64,000 nucleotides of DNA from positions 1,178,001-1,242,000 of the forward strand of contig NZ_CP092713.1 in the NCBI RefSeq assembly GCF_023983475.1. The letters are read 5' to 3'. Numbering within the stretch: the stretch's first letter is position 1; every line of letters starts with the position of its first letter. The position numbers and the translations under genes are program-made. This document shows positions 18,884 through 26,796 of the stretch, one piece after another. Origin of the DNA: Aliivibrio fischeri ATCC 7744 = JCM 18803 = DSM 507 (GTDB lineage: Bacteria; Pseudomonadota; Gammaproteobacteria; Enterobacterales; Vibrionaceae). Under the pieces are notes generated by a model. That model was not told the origin of the DNA. It saw only the letters and a program-made list of their open reading frames with translations, and searched no databases.

Positions 18884-18997
18884 TCATTGACCCCATATAT
18901 TGCAAAAATCAGGAACGCACATGCGTGGCTGGGATGGAGAGCTACAAGCGCTTAATAAAAGAACCATTAAAGCAACAGTAATCATTTGTTTTTTCAA
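18884..18997 (-). CDS. 37-residue lipoprotein, TTG start
   Basis: A short frame read by hand. TTG at 18997-18995 is preceded by GGAG with about 7 nt spacing (GTGGAGATATAACTTG). The product begins MKKQMITVALMVLLLSAC, a textbook lipoprotein signal with lipobox LSAC at residues 15-18, and the mature part is only 20 residues with two more cysteines (PRMCVPDFC). It ends at TGA 18884. The next gene downstream on this strand is the DUF3010 gene after 95 nt. Mature lipopeptides this small resemble colicin-lysis-type or stress-linked small lipoproteins, but the function is unknown. Confidence 0.6.
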   Translation of the reverse strand: MKKQMITVALMVLLLSACSSPSQPRMCVPDFCNIWGQ

Positions 18998-19161
18998 GTT
19001 ATATCTCCACTCATATATTTTATCCAACGCATACTAATACATATCACCTGAATTCAGAAATCCAATTAATGCTTTTATGCATAAGGTTACTTACTTTATG
19101 CTAAAGTGATGACATCCTTATGCTACACTCTTCTATATCGTTTAAAATCAGAGAATCTTTA

Positions 19162-19632
19162 ATGAAAAAAATCATTTTTGCACTTGCTATCACAACTATG
19201 CTTAGCGCTTGTTCTGATAACGAAGTTGGTGATGTATCACTAGGTATGTTCACCATGAAAGACATTAAAATTTCAAACTTGGATGATGAAAAGATCCCAG
19301 GTGTTACTTGCCACATCGCATCAGTTGAAGCAAATTTAAGTCTTTCTGATCCAAGTGACAGCTCTATCTCATGTCGTCAAACTGGTGAAATCACACCTGA
19401 AATGATCGCTCAAATTGACAGAAGTAAATCTGGTGAGGTTGTTTTCAAGCAATCTAAAAGTATTTTCTTTAAATCAATGAAAGTTAGACGTATTTACGAT
19501 GCTGAAAACCAAACATTACTGTACTTGTCATACACAACTAAAGAAACGGAAGGTAGCTTTAAGCATAGTTTATCAACGGTGCCATTATGGGGAACAAAGG
19601 CTTACGTAGAACAACCTGTCGTAGGAAATTAA
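19162..19632 (+). CDS. creA: CreA-family lipoprotein
   Basis: A 156-residue exported protein. The start at 19162 gives MKKIIFALAITTMLSAC with lipobox LSAC; an in-frame ATG at 19120 would only add a non-signal extension. The body follows the CreA pattern (PF05981): PGVTCHIAS, SSISCRQTG, GEVVFKQSK, FFKSMKVRRIYD, LLYLSYTTKETEGS, STVPLW. CreA proteins are widespread periplasmic proteins of unknown biochemical role. E. coli CreA is soluble, whereas this one carries a lipobox. A decayed second copy of its 3' two-thirds lies about 4 kb away at 23411-23716. Confidence 0.88.
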   Translation: MKKIIFALAITTMLSACSDNEVGDVSLGMFTMKDIKISNLDDEKIPGVTCHIASVEANLSLSDPSDSSISCRQTGEITPEMIAQIDRSKSGEVVFKQSKSIFFKSMKVRRIYDAENQTLLYLSYTTKETEGSFKHSLSTVPLWGTKAYVEQPVVGN

Positions 19633-19647
19633 ACAAATATTAATGAA

Positions 19648-19665
19648 GCCACTCAGATGAGTGGC
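19648..19665. terminator. Hairpin between creA and the 41-codon frame
   Basis: GCCACTC - AGAT - GAGTGGC between convergent units. There is no strong T run on either side, so it is a weak or rho-assisted terminator. Confidence 0.55.
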
Positions 19666-19678
19666 ATCACACTCCGAA

Positions 19679-19804
19679 TCAATGTGTTACTTTCATTATC
19701 TGGAGTTTTTTATTCTCCGGATTAAATATATCAAAAGATACGATATCAAATTCATTTGGAACATCCATATAAAAATAAACATCACTACTATGATCAAACT
19801 TCAT
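19679..19804 (-). CDS. 41-residue frame downstream of the M64 peptidase (small protein or gene remnant)
   Basis: ATG at 19804 with AGAGGA about 5 nt upstream, ending TGA at 19679. The product starts MKFDHSSDVYFYMD and ends NKKLQIMKVTH. It lies 53 nt after the peptidase stop, in a different frame, with a small AGGATT-TTTT-AATCCT hairpin between them. The sequence looks like the last strands of a beta domain rather than a free-standing protein, so it could be the relic C-terminus of a related gene or a genuine small protein. No family recognised. Confidence 0.4.
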   Translation of the reverse strand: MKFDHSSDVYFYMDVPNEFDIVSFDIFNPENKKLQIMKVTH

Positions 19805-19857
19805 TATTCCTCTGATGACTAGGATTAAAAAATCCTAACCATCAAAGATAAATTATT

Positions 19858-22800
19858 TTAAATTAAAGGAATTGGATTCATAACTTCGATTTTTTCTTTA
19901 TCATGAATAAGCCTTGCGCTATAGTCATTACCTATTAACTGCATATCAGAGGTAATCACCACATCAAAAATCAAGCCTTCCATACCACTATTTTCCTGTG
20001 TTAGTTGATTCTCTTCATGAGAATAGTATCTATTTGAGGGATTATAATAATACTTATCAGTTCCATTGCTTAACTCTAATAAGTAACCATCAAACACATT
20101 AGGGCTTATATCATTAGGTGAGACTTGCTTATTTACCTCTTCCTTATCTTTAACTCTTAAAGCGCCCTGTGCAACTTCAAATGTGTATCGATAGTTAGGT
20201 TGTGTTTTATCCGAGCTAATACGGTTTGGATGATTAATATTCCATACATGCTCATCCGTTAACGCCTCTTCCCTAACAATAATACCTGTCACATCTTTCG
20301 AAATCACTTTGATAGTAGTTGGTTCCGAATCAAGAACGCTATAGCTTATGCTGGTAAGATTATCATACTGTGGCATATAAGCATCATTTATATACCACTT
20401 GAACTCTTGACCTCGAATCTCTTGACCCTTGTACATAGCAAGTTCATTAAACGGGAATATGCTAAAATCAATAACTTCATTAGTGCTAGCTGTAATGCTT
20501 TCGCTTATTGGACTAATAACACTAAATTGCCCACCCGATCTTTCATAGGTTTTCATTGCCCATATTTCTGAGTTATAAGCATGAAAAGGCTGACCTAGAC
20601 TTTTCATTATGGAGTTGTTTGTTGGTCGCCACATGCCTTTTGCATAAGTATAACTACCTTCAAACCAACCCAACGTTTCAGGAGCACAGTCGCTCCCAGA
20701 TTTACAAACCGTATCTATAGTGATAGATGCATCCATTAAGTGCTTCCAGTCACGACTTTCAAATACTGCACACGCATTAAGGTAACAATAAGTTGGGTCT
20801 GGAACCCCTGAGTTGCCATAATCATATTCGTCTCTTAGACCTGCAAAACCATGTCCAAGCTCATGAATAAATACGTGAGGATTCATTTTATTCGCAACGG
20901 ATATGTTTCCACCTACACCGCCATATACGTTTGAATTGATCAGCGCAATCCTATTGTCGTAATGATTAATGTATTTTTTAATGTATGCATTTGCCTTATC
21001 ATGATTAACTTGATAAGTGCGGTTTCTTAAGTTCTTCGAACCATCAATAGCGGTGTCTTTCGGTAAGAAAGCTGAAGACGTAGATGCTCTTGTGCAGTTG
21101 TCATGCTTATCATAACTGCAACCTTCTTCTATTACATTATCTGCACCGCGTTCATTGGATACCGTGAAGATTGTGTGGAAATTAACAGCACTAAGGTGCG
21201 CAGGAAGATTATCATAATAATAAAACCCTTCGTCCATTAGGTTTTGAACATGCTCATCAAATAAAGCTTGGTCTCGATCTAAATAACCATCACCTATGAT
21301 CACTAAATCCATACCATGACCTTCAATGCTATTACCGTAAACTTTGTAAGCACCATCAGGAGATACATAGCTAGGGTGATTTACATCAAAAACCTTTGGC
21401 TTATTTGACTCAGGTAAAATTTGTTCACCAAAAGCGATCACTGAGTTAAAATCTGAACCAATAAATTTAATAAAGTCATTGTTGTAACGAACTTTTATTT
21501 GATCTTTAGAGAACGACCTGCCACCAGTAAGAATACCTACGTCTGACGCTGCTGAGAACGTTTTACCAAAATCAAATGAGTATTCGAAAACCTTGCCACT
21601 GAATATAGGATGCTCAATCTTTAGAAAACTACCATCCCTAACCAATGAGAAGCTCAAGTCATACTCTGAGAAGAATGATGAGTTAAACGCATGTAGATTA
21701 TTAATATTAGTTACATATTTATCAAAATCTCTATCATTAAAAGATACTATTAAATTATCTTTCATTTCACTAACATCATATCCAGAAACCTTGTCGCTTA
21801 GATACTCAATTGACTTGAGCCATCCGTCATGCTTAGGATGCTGCATTTTAATTGAGTTGATTCTCAATGACTCTTTGCCACCAAGCAGACCACTTGTACC
21901 AGATAGAGTGGCGAGATATGGATAATCTTTGGTTTGAAATGTATAGCTTCTCTTGTGCTGATCTTTATGCTCTGACATTTCAATCCCGTAATAATCACGA
22001 ACCAAATCAATCATACATAAGTCTTTAGTTGTTCCATCATTACCATATCGACCAGTCTGATTAAACACAATTAAATCAACTCCATTTTTTATGGCATTCT
22101 CAACCTTTGCGCACTCTTCTTTAGTTTCAAAGTCATTATGGTACTCAGTAGAATTAGAGTAATACGCATCATATTGCTCATAGTCTTCTACAGAATGAGT
22201 AAATGAAATTCTCCCATCTGTAAACTTTGAGTATTCATTTTGCAAGCCATTAGTCGATGTCCTGTTATTTATCACATACTCTTTTCCCTTTGAGAAATAT
22301 TCAATAACATTTCTTGAGACTTTCGACATATTGGCGTATTGCGAATTAAAATCCCACGGAAAGAAATGATCATTTCTTAAGACGAATAGTTTTGAGTCAC
22401 TACCAGGTGCCTTATGCTGATCTATAAATCCAAAACTAAGCCCCTCTCTTTGCGCAAAGATGTTTGCTGAATTAAGCGAATGGATGTAATTATAATTACC
22501 TCGATAAAAACTTACCATTTCAAATGATTCCATCTCACCTAAGAAATCCTTAGCTATCACATTAAAATCAATAATCCCATCTTTTAAAACAGTGTTCATC
22601 ACACTATCTTTAGTGTCATTAATAGCACTGTATTTTTTTGACTTAATATAACCATCAAAAACATCAAAACGTTGTTTTAAGTCGTTATAGAAATCAATAT
22701 CAAAACCATTGTTCTCATGCACACCAATCGATGATGGCGAATAATAAATTACATTCCTTAAATTCTTTATATTGATAGATAACTCATTACCATTTTCAAT

Positions 22801-23073
22801 TACTCTGAATATAGAATTATTCTCTAAATTATTTTTATCCAAACTCAGAAGAATTGCTTTATATAACGTATCATTTGTCGCTTGATAAATATCCCCTCCT
22901 ATATCAGAAAGAAGTTTGCTATCAAAATCATTTTCACCATTTGATTCTATGAAGTCACTGATTTGTGAATACTTATCATTGCCTCCGCCAGCTGTTGGCT
23001 TATTAATATTTATTGACTCGTCATTGCACGCTACAACAAAAAGTAAAAACGAGAATATTATATATTTTTTCAC
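19858..23073 (-). CDS. Large lipoprotein metallopeptidase, M64 (IgA peptidase)-like
   Basis: A 1071-residue exported lipoprotein: MKKYIIFSFLLFVVAC, lipobox VVAC at about residues 13-16. The region ~590-830 holds the peptidase. DLVIIGDGYLDRDQALFDEH opens an M64-type domain, and HELGHGFAGLRDEY at residues 737-750 gives the HExxHxxGxxDEY zinc motif. The N-terminal ~580 residues are unlike anything I recognise, and the C-terminal ~240 residues are beta-rich with an Ig-like look. It is predicted to be anchored to a membrane with the protease outside the cytoplasm, cutting host or environmental protein, but the substrate is unknown. Its base composition is more AT-rich than its neighbours and it is flanked by an intact and a broken creA, signs of acquisition or local rearrangement. 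Confidence 0.85.
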   Translation of the reverse strand: MKKYIIFSFLLFVVACNDESININKPTAGGGNDKYSQISDFIESNGENDFDSKLLSDIGGDIYQATNDTLYKAILLSLDKNNLENNSIFRVIENGNELSINIKNLRNVIYYSPSSIGVHENNGFDIDFYNDLKQRFDVFDGYIKSKKYSAINDTKDSVMNTVLKDGIIDFNVIAKDFLGEMESFEMVSFYRGNYNYIHSLNSANIFAQREGLSFGFIDQHKAPGSDSKLFVLRNDHFFPWDFNSQYANMSKVSRNVIEYFSKGKEYVINNRTSTNGLQNEYSKFTDGRISFTHSVEDYEQYDAYYSNSTEYHNDFETKEECAKVENAIKNGVDLIVFNQTGRYGNDGTTKDLCMIDLVRDYYGIEMSEHKDQHKRSYTFQTKDYPYLATLSGTSGLLGGKESLRINSIKMQHPKHDGWLKSIEYLSDKVSGYDVSEMKDNLIVSFNDRDFDKYVTNINNLHAFNSSFFSEYDLSFSLVRDGSFLKIEHPIFSGKVFEYSFDFGKTFSAASDVGILTGGRSFSKDQIKVRYNNDFIKFIGSDFNSVIAFGEQILPESNKPKVFDVNHPSYVSPDGAYKVYGNSIEGHGMDLVIIGDGYLDRDQALFDEHVQNLMDEGFYYYDNLPAHLSAVNFHTIFTVSNERGADNVIEEGCSYDKHDNCTRASTSSAFLPKDTAIDGSKNLRNRTYQVNHDKANAYIKKYINHYDNRIALINSNVYGGVGGNISVANKMNPHVFIHELGHGFAGLRDEYDYGNSGVPDPTYCYLNACAVFESRDWKHLMDASITIDTVCKSGSDCAPETLGWFEGSYTYAKGMWRPTNNSIMKSLGQPFHAYNSEIWAMKTYERSGGQFSVISPISESITASTNEVIDFSIFPFNELAMYKGQEIRGQEFKWYINDAYMPQYDNLTSISYSVLDSEPTTIKVISKDVTGIIVREEALTDEHVWNINHPNRISSDKTQPNYRYTFEVAQGALRVKDKEEVNKQVSPNDISPNVFDGYLLELSNGTDKYYYNPSNRYYSHEENQLTQENSGMEGLIFDVVITSDMQLIGNDYSARLIHDKEKIEVMNPIPLI

Positions 23074-23410
23074 ATTGTTTCCGATTTAATATGTAACGAA
23101 CCTGTTTACATTATAGAAATGCTCTACATTTATCGTCATTAATTTTATAAATTATTTTTGATACAACTCATTTTCATCATTTGAGAGATCGGCGCGATTA
23201 TATTCGCCCCTTACAATAACTCAAAATAATTTATTTATATTAGACAAACTCTTTAACGTAGTTTAAGTCTAAATTTGAATAGGGATCTCTATTTTAAATA
23301 GCAATCTTTACTGTAGTCGTAAAATTAAACAGCTCCGACTTAAAAAAGTGGTAAAAACATCATCAGTTTCATCCAAAAATTCATACAATAAGAGTCTTAT
23401 AATAGTCATC
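23074..23410. other. AT-rich upstream region of the M64 gene
   Basis: About 340 bp without a coding frame that I can support. It must contain the promoter of the leftward peptidase gene. No operator, repeat or RNA gene stands out. Confidence 0.4.
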
Positions 23411-23716
23411 TTGATATAAATTTAAGCCTTTCTGCAACAAGTGACAACTCTATCTCATGTCGTAAACAGATAAAATTACACCTGAAATGATCGTTAAAAT
23501 TGACAGAAGTAAATCTGGAGAGGTTGTTTTCAAGCAATCTAAAACTATTTTCTCAATTCAATGAAAATTAGACGTATTTGCGATGCTGAAAACCAAACGT
23601 TGCTGTACTTGTCATACACAACAAAAGAAACGGAAGGCAGCTTTAAGCATAGTTTATTAACGGTGCCATTGTGGGGAACAAAGACTTATGTAGAACAATC
23701 GGTTGCTGCTAACTAA
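23411..23716 (+). pseudogene. Decayed partial copy of creA
   Basis: This stretch aligns by eye to codons ~50-156 of creA (19162-19632), including ACTCTATCTCATGTCGT, GACAGAAGTAAATCTGG, GAGGTTGTTTTCAAGCAATC and GTCATACACAAC. The 5' part with signal peptide is missing. At least two 1-bp deletions relative to creA break the frame: CGTAAACAGATAAAATTAC versus the creA version near 23462, and ATTTTCTCAATTCAATG near 23550. The last ~130 bp, from the second deletion to the TAA at 23716, is close to creA. The flanks beyond the stop do not match. It is a truncated duplicate that has lost function. Confidence 0.85.
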
Positions 23717-23738
23717 GTTAATAAACATCTACAAAATA

Positions 23739-23765
23739 GCCCTCAAATAACAAGGGCCATTTTTA
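23739..23765. terminator. Terminator between creA remnant and the OmpA-like gene
   Basis: GCCCT (23739-23743) pairs with AGGGC (23753-23757), followed by ATTTTTA on the plus strand. The minus-strand gene ends at 23771. Confidence 0.6.
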
Positions 23766-23770
23766 TGCTA

Positions 23771-24397
23771 TTACCAGTGAATTTTTAAGATGGTAATTTC
23801 CACTCTTCGATTACATTTACGACCTAGGATCGTATCGTTATCACATAACGGTAGATATTCACCAAAGCCTCGAGAGTATAATTGACTCGCATTTAGTTTA
23901 TTCGCTAATAAATAGCGACGTACTTCGTTAGAACGTTGTTCAGATAAGTTCTGATTCTTAATCGGATCACCAGTCACATCCGTATGACCATCAAGCACTA
24001 GTGCTAGTTCTGGTTTACTCGCCATAACGACAATTAATTTATTAAGTAGTGAGCGTGCTAAAGGCGTTAATTCCGCTTTAGCGCTAGAAAAATGCACTTT
24101 TTCTTGAATGCTTATCACCAGTTGGTCATTACCTACTTTGTGATATTGAATACCCATATTTGTTAATTGTTGAGCAACTTGTCGCATGTCATCGTCTTTT
24201 AACTCACCATTAGGTCCAGTCAATGCACGTGTCATTTCTGACGTATCCACCTCTTCAACGGGCGCAGTTTCAGGATTTTCAAAATTAGGGAACGGTGCAT
24301 CTTCTTTCGTCTTTGGTGCGGTATCTAATAAACTACTTCCTTGAGGTGCACACCCAACAAATAATAATGAAGCAAATAATGGTAAAAGTCTTAGCAT
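23771..24397 (-). CDS. OmpA-family peptidoglycan-binding lipoprotein
   Basis: A 208-residue lipoprotein starting at ATG 24397 (MLRLLPLFASLLFVGC, lipobox FVGC); a TTG two codons upstream is less likely. Residues ~20-95 are a low-complexity acidic linker. The C-terminal ~110 residues form an OmpA/MotB domain: LVLDGHTDVTGDPIKNQNLS, then EQRSNEVRRYLL and SRGFGEYLPLCDN, with the Asp/Arg pair that holds diaminopimelate. It probably ties an outer-membrane-anchored protein to peptidoglycan. It is a single gene with its own promoter and no partner alongside. Confidence 0.88.
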   Translation of the reverse strand: MLRLLPLFASLLFVGCAPQGSSLLDTAPKTKEDAPFPNFENPETAPVEEVDTSEMTRALTGPNGELKDDDMRQVAQQLTNMGIQYHKVGNDQLVISIQEKVHFSSAKAELTPLARSLLNKLIVVMASKPELALVLDGHTDVTGDPIKNQNLSEQRSNEVRRYLLANKLNASQLYSRGFGEYLPLCDNDTILGRKCNRRVEITILKIHW

Positions 24398-24605
24398 GAT
24401 CAATCCGAGTAATATAATTCCTACTCTTAATATCGACGTTTATAATCGTTTCTTTAATGAAAAACGGTGATAAATGTGATGTTGATTCCTGCTTTTCGCT
24501 TATTAAAACCACGATTTCTTATCAAATATCCCTTATAGGAATGAATAAAATTGACATTTCTGATGGTCTAGTTACCATTTCCCTTTTATATGACGAGAAA
24601 TTCCC

Positions 24606-25043
24606 ATGTCTGAAGTTGAAAACACACAAAAAGAAGCTATCGATCTAGAAACGATCTCTCCTGAACTTAAAAAAGTTATCGAATTTGAAAACGTTCCTGA
24701 AGAAATGTGGCACATGCTTGTTTCTGTGCACGAAGTAGCTGAAATCGCTGTTCGTGAATCTTGGGATGAAATGCCAGCAAGTGCTCAAAAAGTACTGGAT
24801 AATTTTGAGCAATTCCACGCTTTAGTTTCTCTAAGCCAAAGCTACGCTGGTTATGATTTCATGGCTGAGTTCGAAAACTTAGACCTACCAGAAAACATGG
24901 ACGAAGATGCTCAAGCTGAATACCGTTCACAACTTCTTGATCAAGTTTTACACAACTGTGTGAAAGATCTAGTTAAGCAAATCAAAAAAGCACGTCGTGA
25001 TCCAATCATGAAGCGTGAACTTGCTGAAATCTTCAAAAAATAA
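24606..25043 (+). CDS. DUF3069 family protein
   Basis: A 145-residue, acidic, mostly alpha-helical soluble protein without signal or membrane segments. It fits the Vibrio DUF3069 family as I recall it (FENVPEEMWHMLVSVHEVAEIAVRESW; AGYDFMAEFENLDLP). TTGACA at 24551-24556 may be a -35 element. A hairpin followed by T (25052-25076) separates it from the DUF2960 gene. Function unknown. Confidence 0.75.
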   Translation: MSEVENTQKEAIDLETISPELKKVIEFENVPEEMWHMLVSVHEVAEIAVRESWDEMPASAQKVLDNFEQFHALVSLSQSYAGYDFMAEFENLDLPENMDEDAQAEYRSQLLDQVLHNCVKDLVKQIKKARRDPIMKRELAEIFKK

Positions 25044-25051
25044 TTAATATT

Positions 25052-25076
25052 GGATGGTTTTAGTGCCATCCTTTTT
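25052..25076 (+). terminator. Intercistronic terminator/attenuator between DUF3069 and DUF2960
   Basis: GGATGG (25052-25057), loop of 8 nt, CCATCC (25066-25071), then TTTTT, only 10 nt before the next ATG. The ribosome binding site GGAG of the next gene follows directly at 25078-25081. Confidence 0.7.
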
Positions 25077-25086
25077 CGGAGAAATA

Positions 25087-25329
25087 ATGGCTCGTATCGT
25101 TCGTTATACTTACAAGTCTGAAACAAAAGAGATCCCTTTCTCTTTTCGTGAATTTCACGGCCCATTTGAAGCTGCAGCAGCTGCTGAAGGTATTGATATC
25201 TCAGATTTCGATACTATGTTGAAGCAAGTTGAAATGGCATCAAATAACCCTGGTGCGGTTAAAGATTTCCGTCACAGCTACTTTACAAAGCTTGGCTTTT
25301 CAAAAGTACGTTTCGTGAAAGAAGACTAA
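25087..25329 (+). CDS. DUF2960 family protein
   Basis: An 80-residue basic/aromatic small protein starting at ATG 25087, 5 nt after GGAG; an in-frame ATG at 25054 overlaps the terminator hairpin and is rejected. The sequence MARIVRYTYKSETKEIPFSF and FRHSYFTKLGFSKVRF matches the DUF2960 family as I remember it. No domain of known activity. It follows the DUF3069 gene and converges with viaA, whose stop codon abuts its own. Confidence 0.8.
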   Translation: MARIVRYTYKSETKEIPFSFREFHGPFEAAAAAEGIDISDFDTMLKQVEMASNNPGAVKDFRHSYFTKLGFSKVRFVKED

Positions 25330-26778
25330 TTAGCGAATTTGCGTTAGTCTCCCTAGCATTGATGGATGATATGCCCATGTGTGGTCAAACATCGCCATTA
25401 ATGCTGGATTTCCATATTTTGATAAACACACCGCATGAAATCGGTTCTGATGTTTTTTCAAATCCCCTACCATTGCATCTATCTTTTCTGAATGTGTCGG
25501 TGCTATAAAATCAGACAATACCACTAAATCTGCGTTTTTATACTTATCCCCATGCATCAACTGAATTGATTTTTCCAACACGGGCTCTAAATCTGTACCA
25601 CCATGAAATTTATACGATAGGAAATCAGCGACTTCTTTCAAGCCATCCTGTTTACTTAATTCATATGTGATTTGCTGAGTCGAAAACAGAATTACATAAC
25701 AATCTCGCTCTTCTGCCAATGCGATCTGCATTAATCCATAAGCTAACGCTTTTGCACATTGCTCAGGAAAGCCACTCATGGAACCTGATGCATCGACACA
25801 AACAACAAACGGCCCTTTTTCAATAAGAGCATTACTTGCTGCTCTTGATTGAGCCGTCACTTTACGTAACTTACGATCTGCTCCTTGCATTCGATAGTTC
25901 ATCAAGCGTTTATCAATAAGGTGCTGATAAAAAATAACTTCAAGTTCTGGATGCGATAAAAATAAAGTTTCATTAGGAAGTAAACGACTTAAATCATCAC
26001 CTTCATGAACACCAACAATATCGTCAGTTACAAAATCACTTTTCTCTTCCACCACTTTGACTTCTTCAGCCATAGCTTGTGATTTATCACTATGTTCAGC
26101 TTCATTTGCCATACGTCCTAACTTAGAGGCGATGTCTTGCAATCCTTTATTTTTCTTCAGAAACCGTGCATGTAGTTTCATGATATCTACATTAGATTTG
26201 GTCAATTTTGCTGATGCCATATCCCACAGTTTACCGATTTGAGCTTCATCACCTTCAGCAGTAACAGACTCCATGGTTTTTAATGTTTCAATTCGTTGAT
26301 ACAAGTCAGCAAGGAGTTTTTCTTTATCTTCTTTTAATTCACTTAACTGCGCTTTTTTGATTGCATCCGACAAACTTTGATACCAACGTTCACAAAAGAA
26401 TCGAGGGAACATTGGGTTCATTAACCCTTTGTTATCATTAGCCAGTTGTTTTGCTTCCACGTAAAATGCAGAGTGCCATTTTAGCTTAGATACAATCTCA
26501 TCAATGCGTTGATAAAACTCATTTTCGCTCCAATAAATCACATCCTGATATAAAGCCAGTTCATCTTGAATACGCTCTGTTTCGCATACTTTGGTCATTT
26601 TATGCTTAACTTTGCCACGCCATTTCAAAATATGATTCTTAATGGTTGGTTTTATATTAGGGTTTGATTTGGCAGCTGTCAGAAATTGCGGACGCGAAAG
26701 GACCTCAGCGATCGAAGAATCAATCATCCCTGATTCTGCTACCATCATTACCAAGTTTAAGGCATCAGCACCTAACAT
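25330..26778 (-). CDS. viaA: VWA-domain protein ViaA, partner of RavA
   Basis: A 482-residue cytoplasmic protein. The N-terminal two-thirds is helical; the C-terminal ~190 residues form a von Willebrand A domain with an intact metal-ion site: CVDASGSMSG (DxSxS) at ~330, a threonine in FHGGTDLEP and VVLSDFIAP. In E. coli ViaA works with the MoxR AAA+ ATPase RavA, and the pair has been linked to respiratory complexes and aminoglycoside uptake. Here the ravA stop is 18 nt upstream of its ATG, so the genes form an operon. Length matches the family. Confidence 0.93.
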   Translation of the reverse strand: MLGADALNLVMMVAESGMIDSSIAEVLSRPQFLTAAKSNPNIKPTIKNHILKWRGKVKHKMTKVCETERIQDELALYQDVIYWSENEFYQRIDEIVSKLKWHSAFYVEAKQLANDNKGLMNPMFPRFFCERWYQSLSDAIKKAQLSELKEDKEKLLADLYQRIETLKTMESVTAEGDEAQIGKLWDMASAKLTKSNVDIMKLHARFLKKNKGLQDIASKLGRMANEAEHSDKSQAMAEEVKVVEEKSDFVTDDIVGVHEGDDLSRLLPNETLFLSHPELEVIFYQHLIDKRLMNYRMQGADRKLRKVTAQSRAASNALIEKGPFVVCVDASGSMSGFPEQCAKALAYGLMQIALAEERDCYVILFSTQQITYELSKQDGLKEVADFLSYKFHGGTDLEPVLEKSIQLMHGDKYKNADLVVLSDFIAPTHSEKIDAMVGDLKKHQNRFHAVCLSKYGNPALMAMFDHTWAYHPSMLGRLTQIR

Positions 26779-26796
26779 ATTTGTCCTTATTACTTA

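Noticed and set aside
24457-24648. 63-codon plus-strand frame overlapping the start of the DUF3069 gene
   Set aside because: It overlaps a clear gene in another frame, has no ribosome binding site and its composition is not protein-like.
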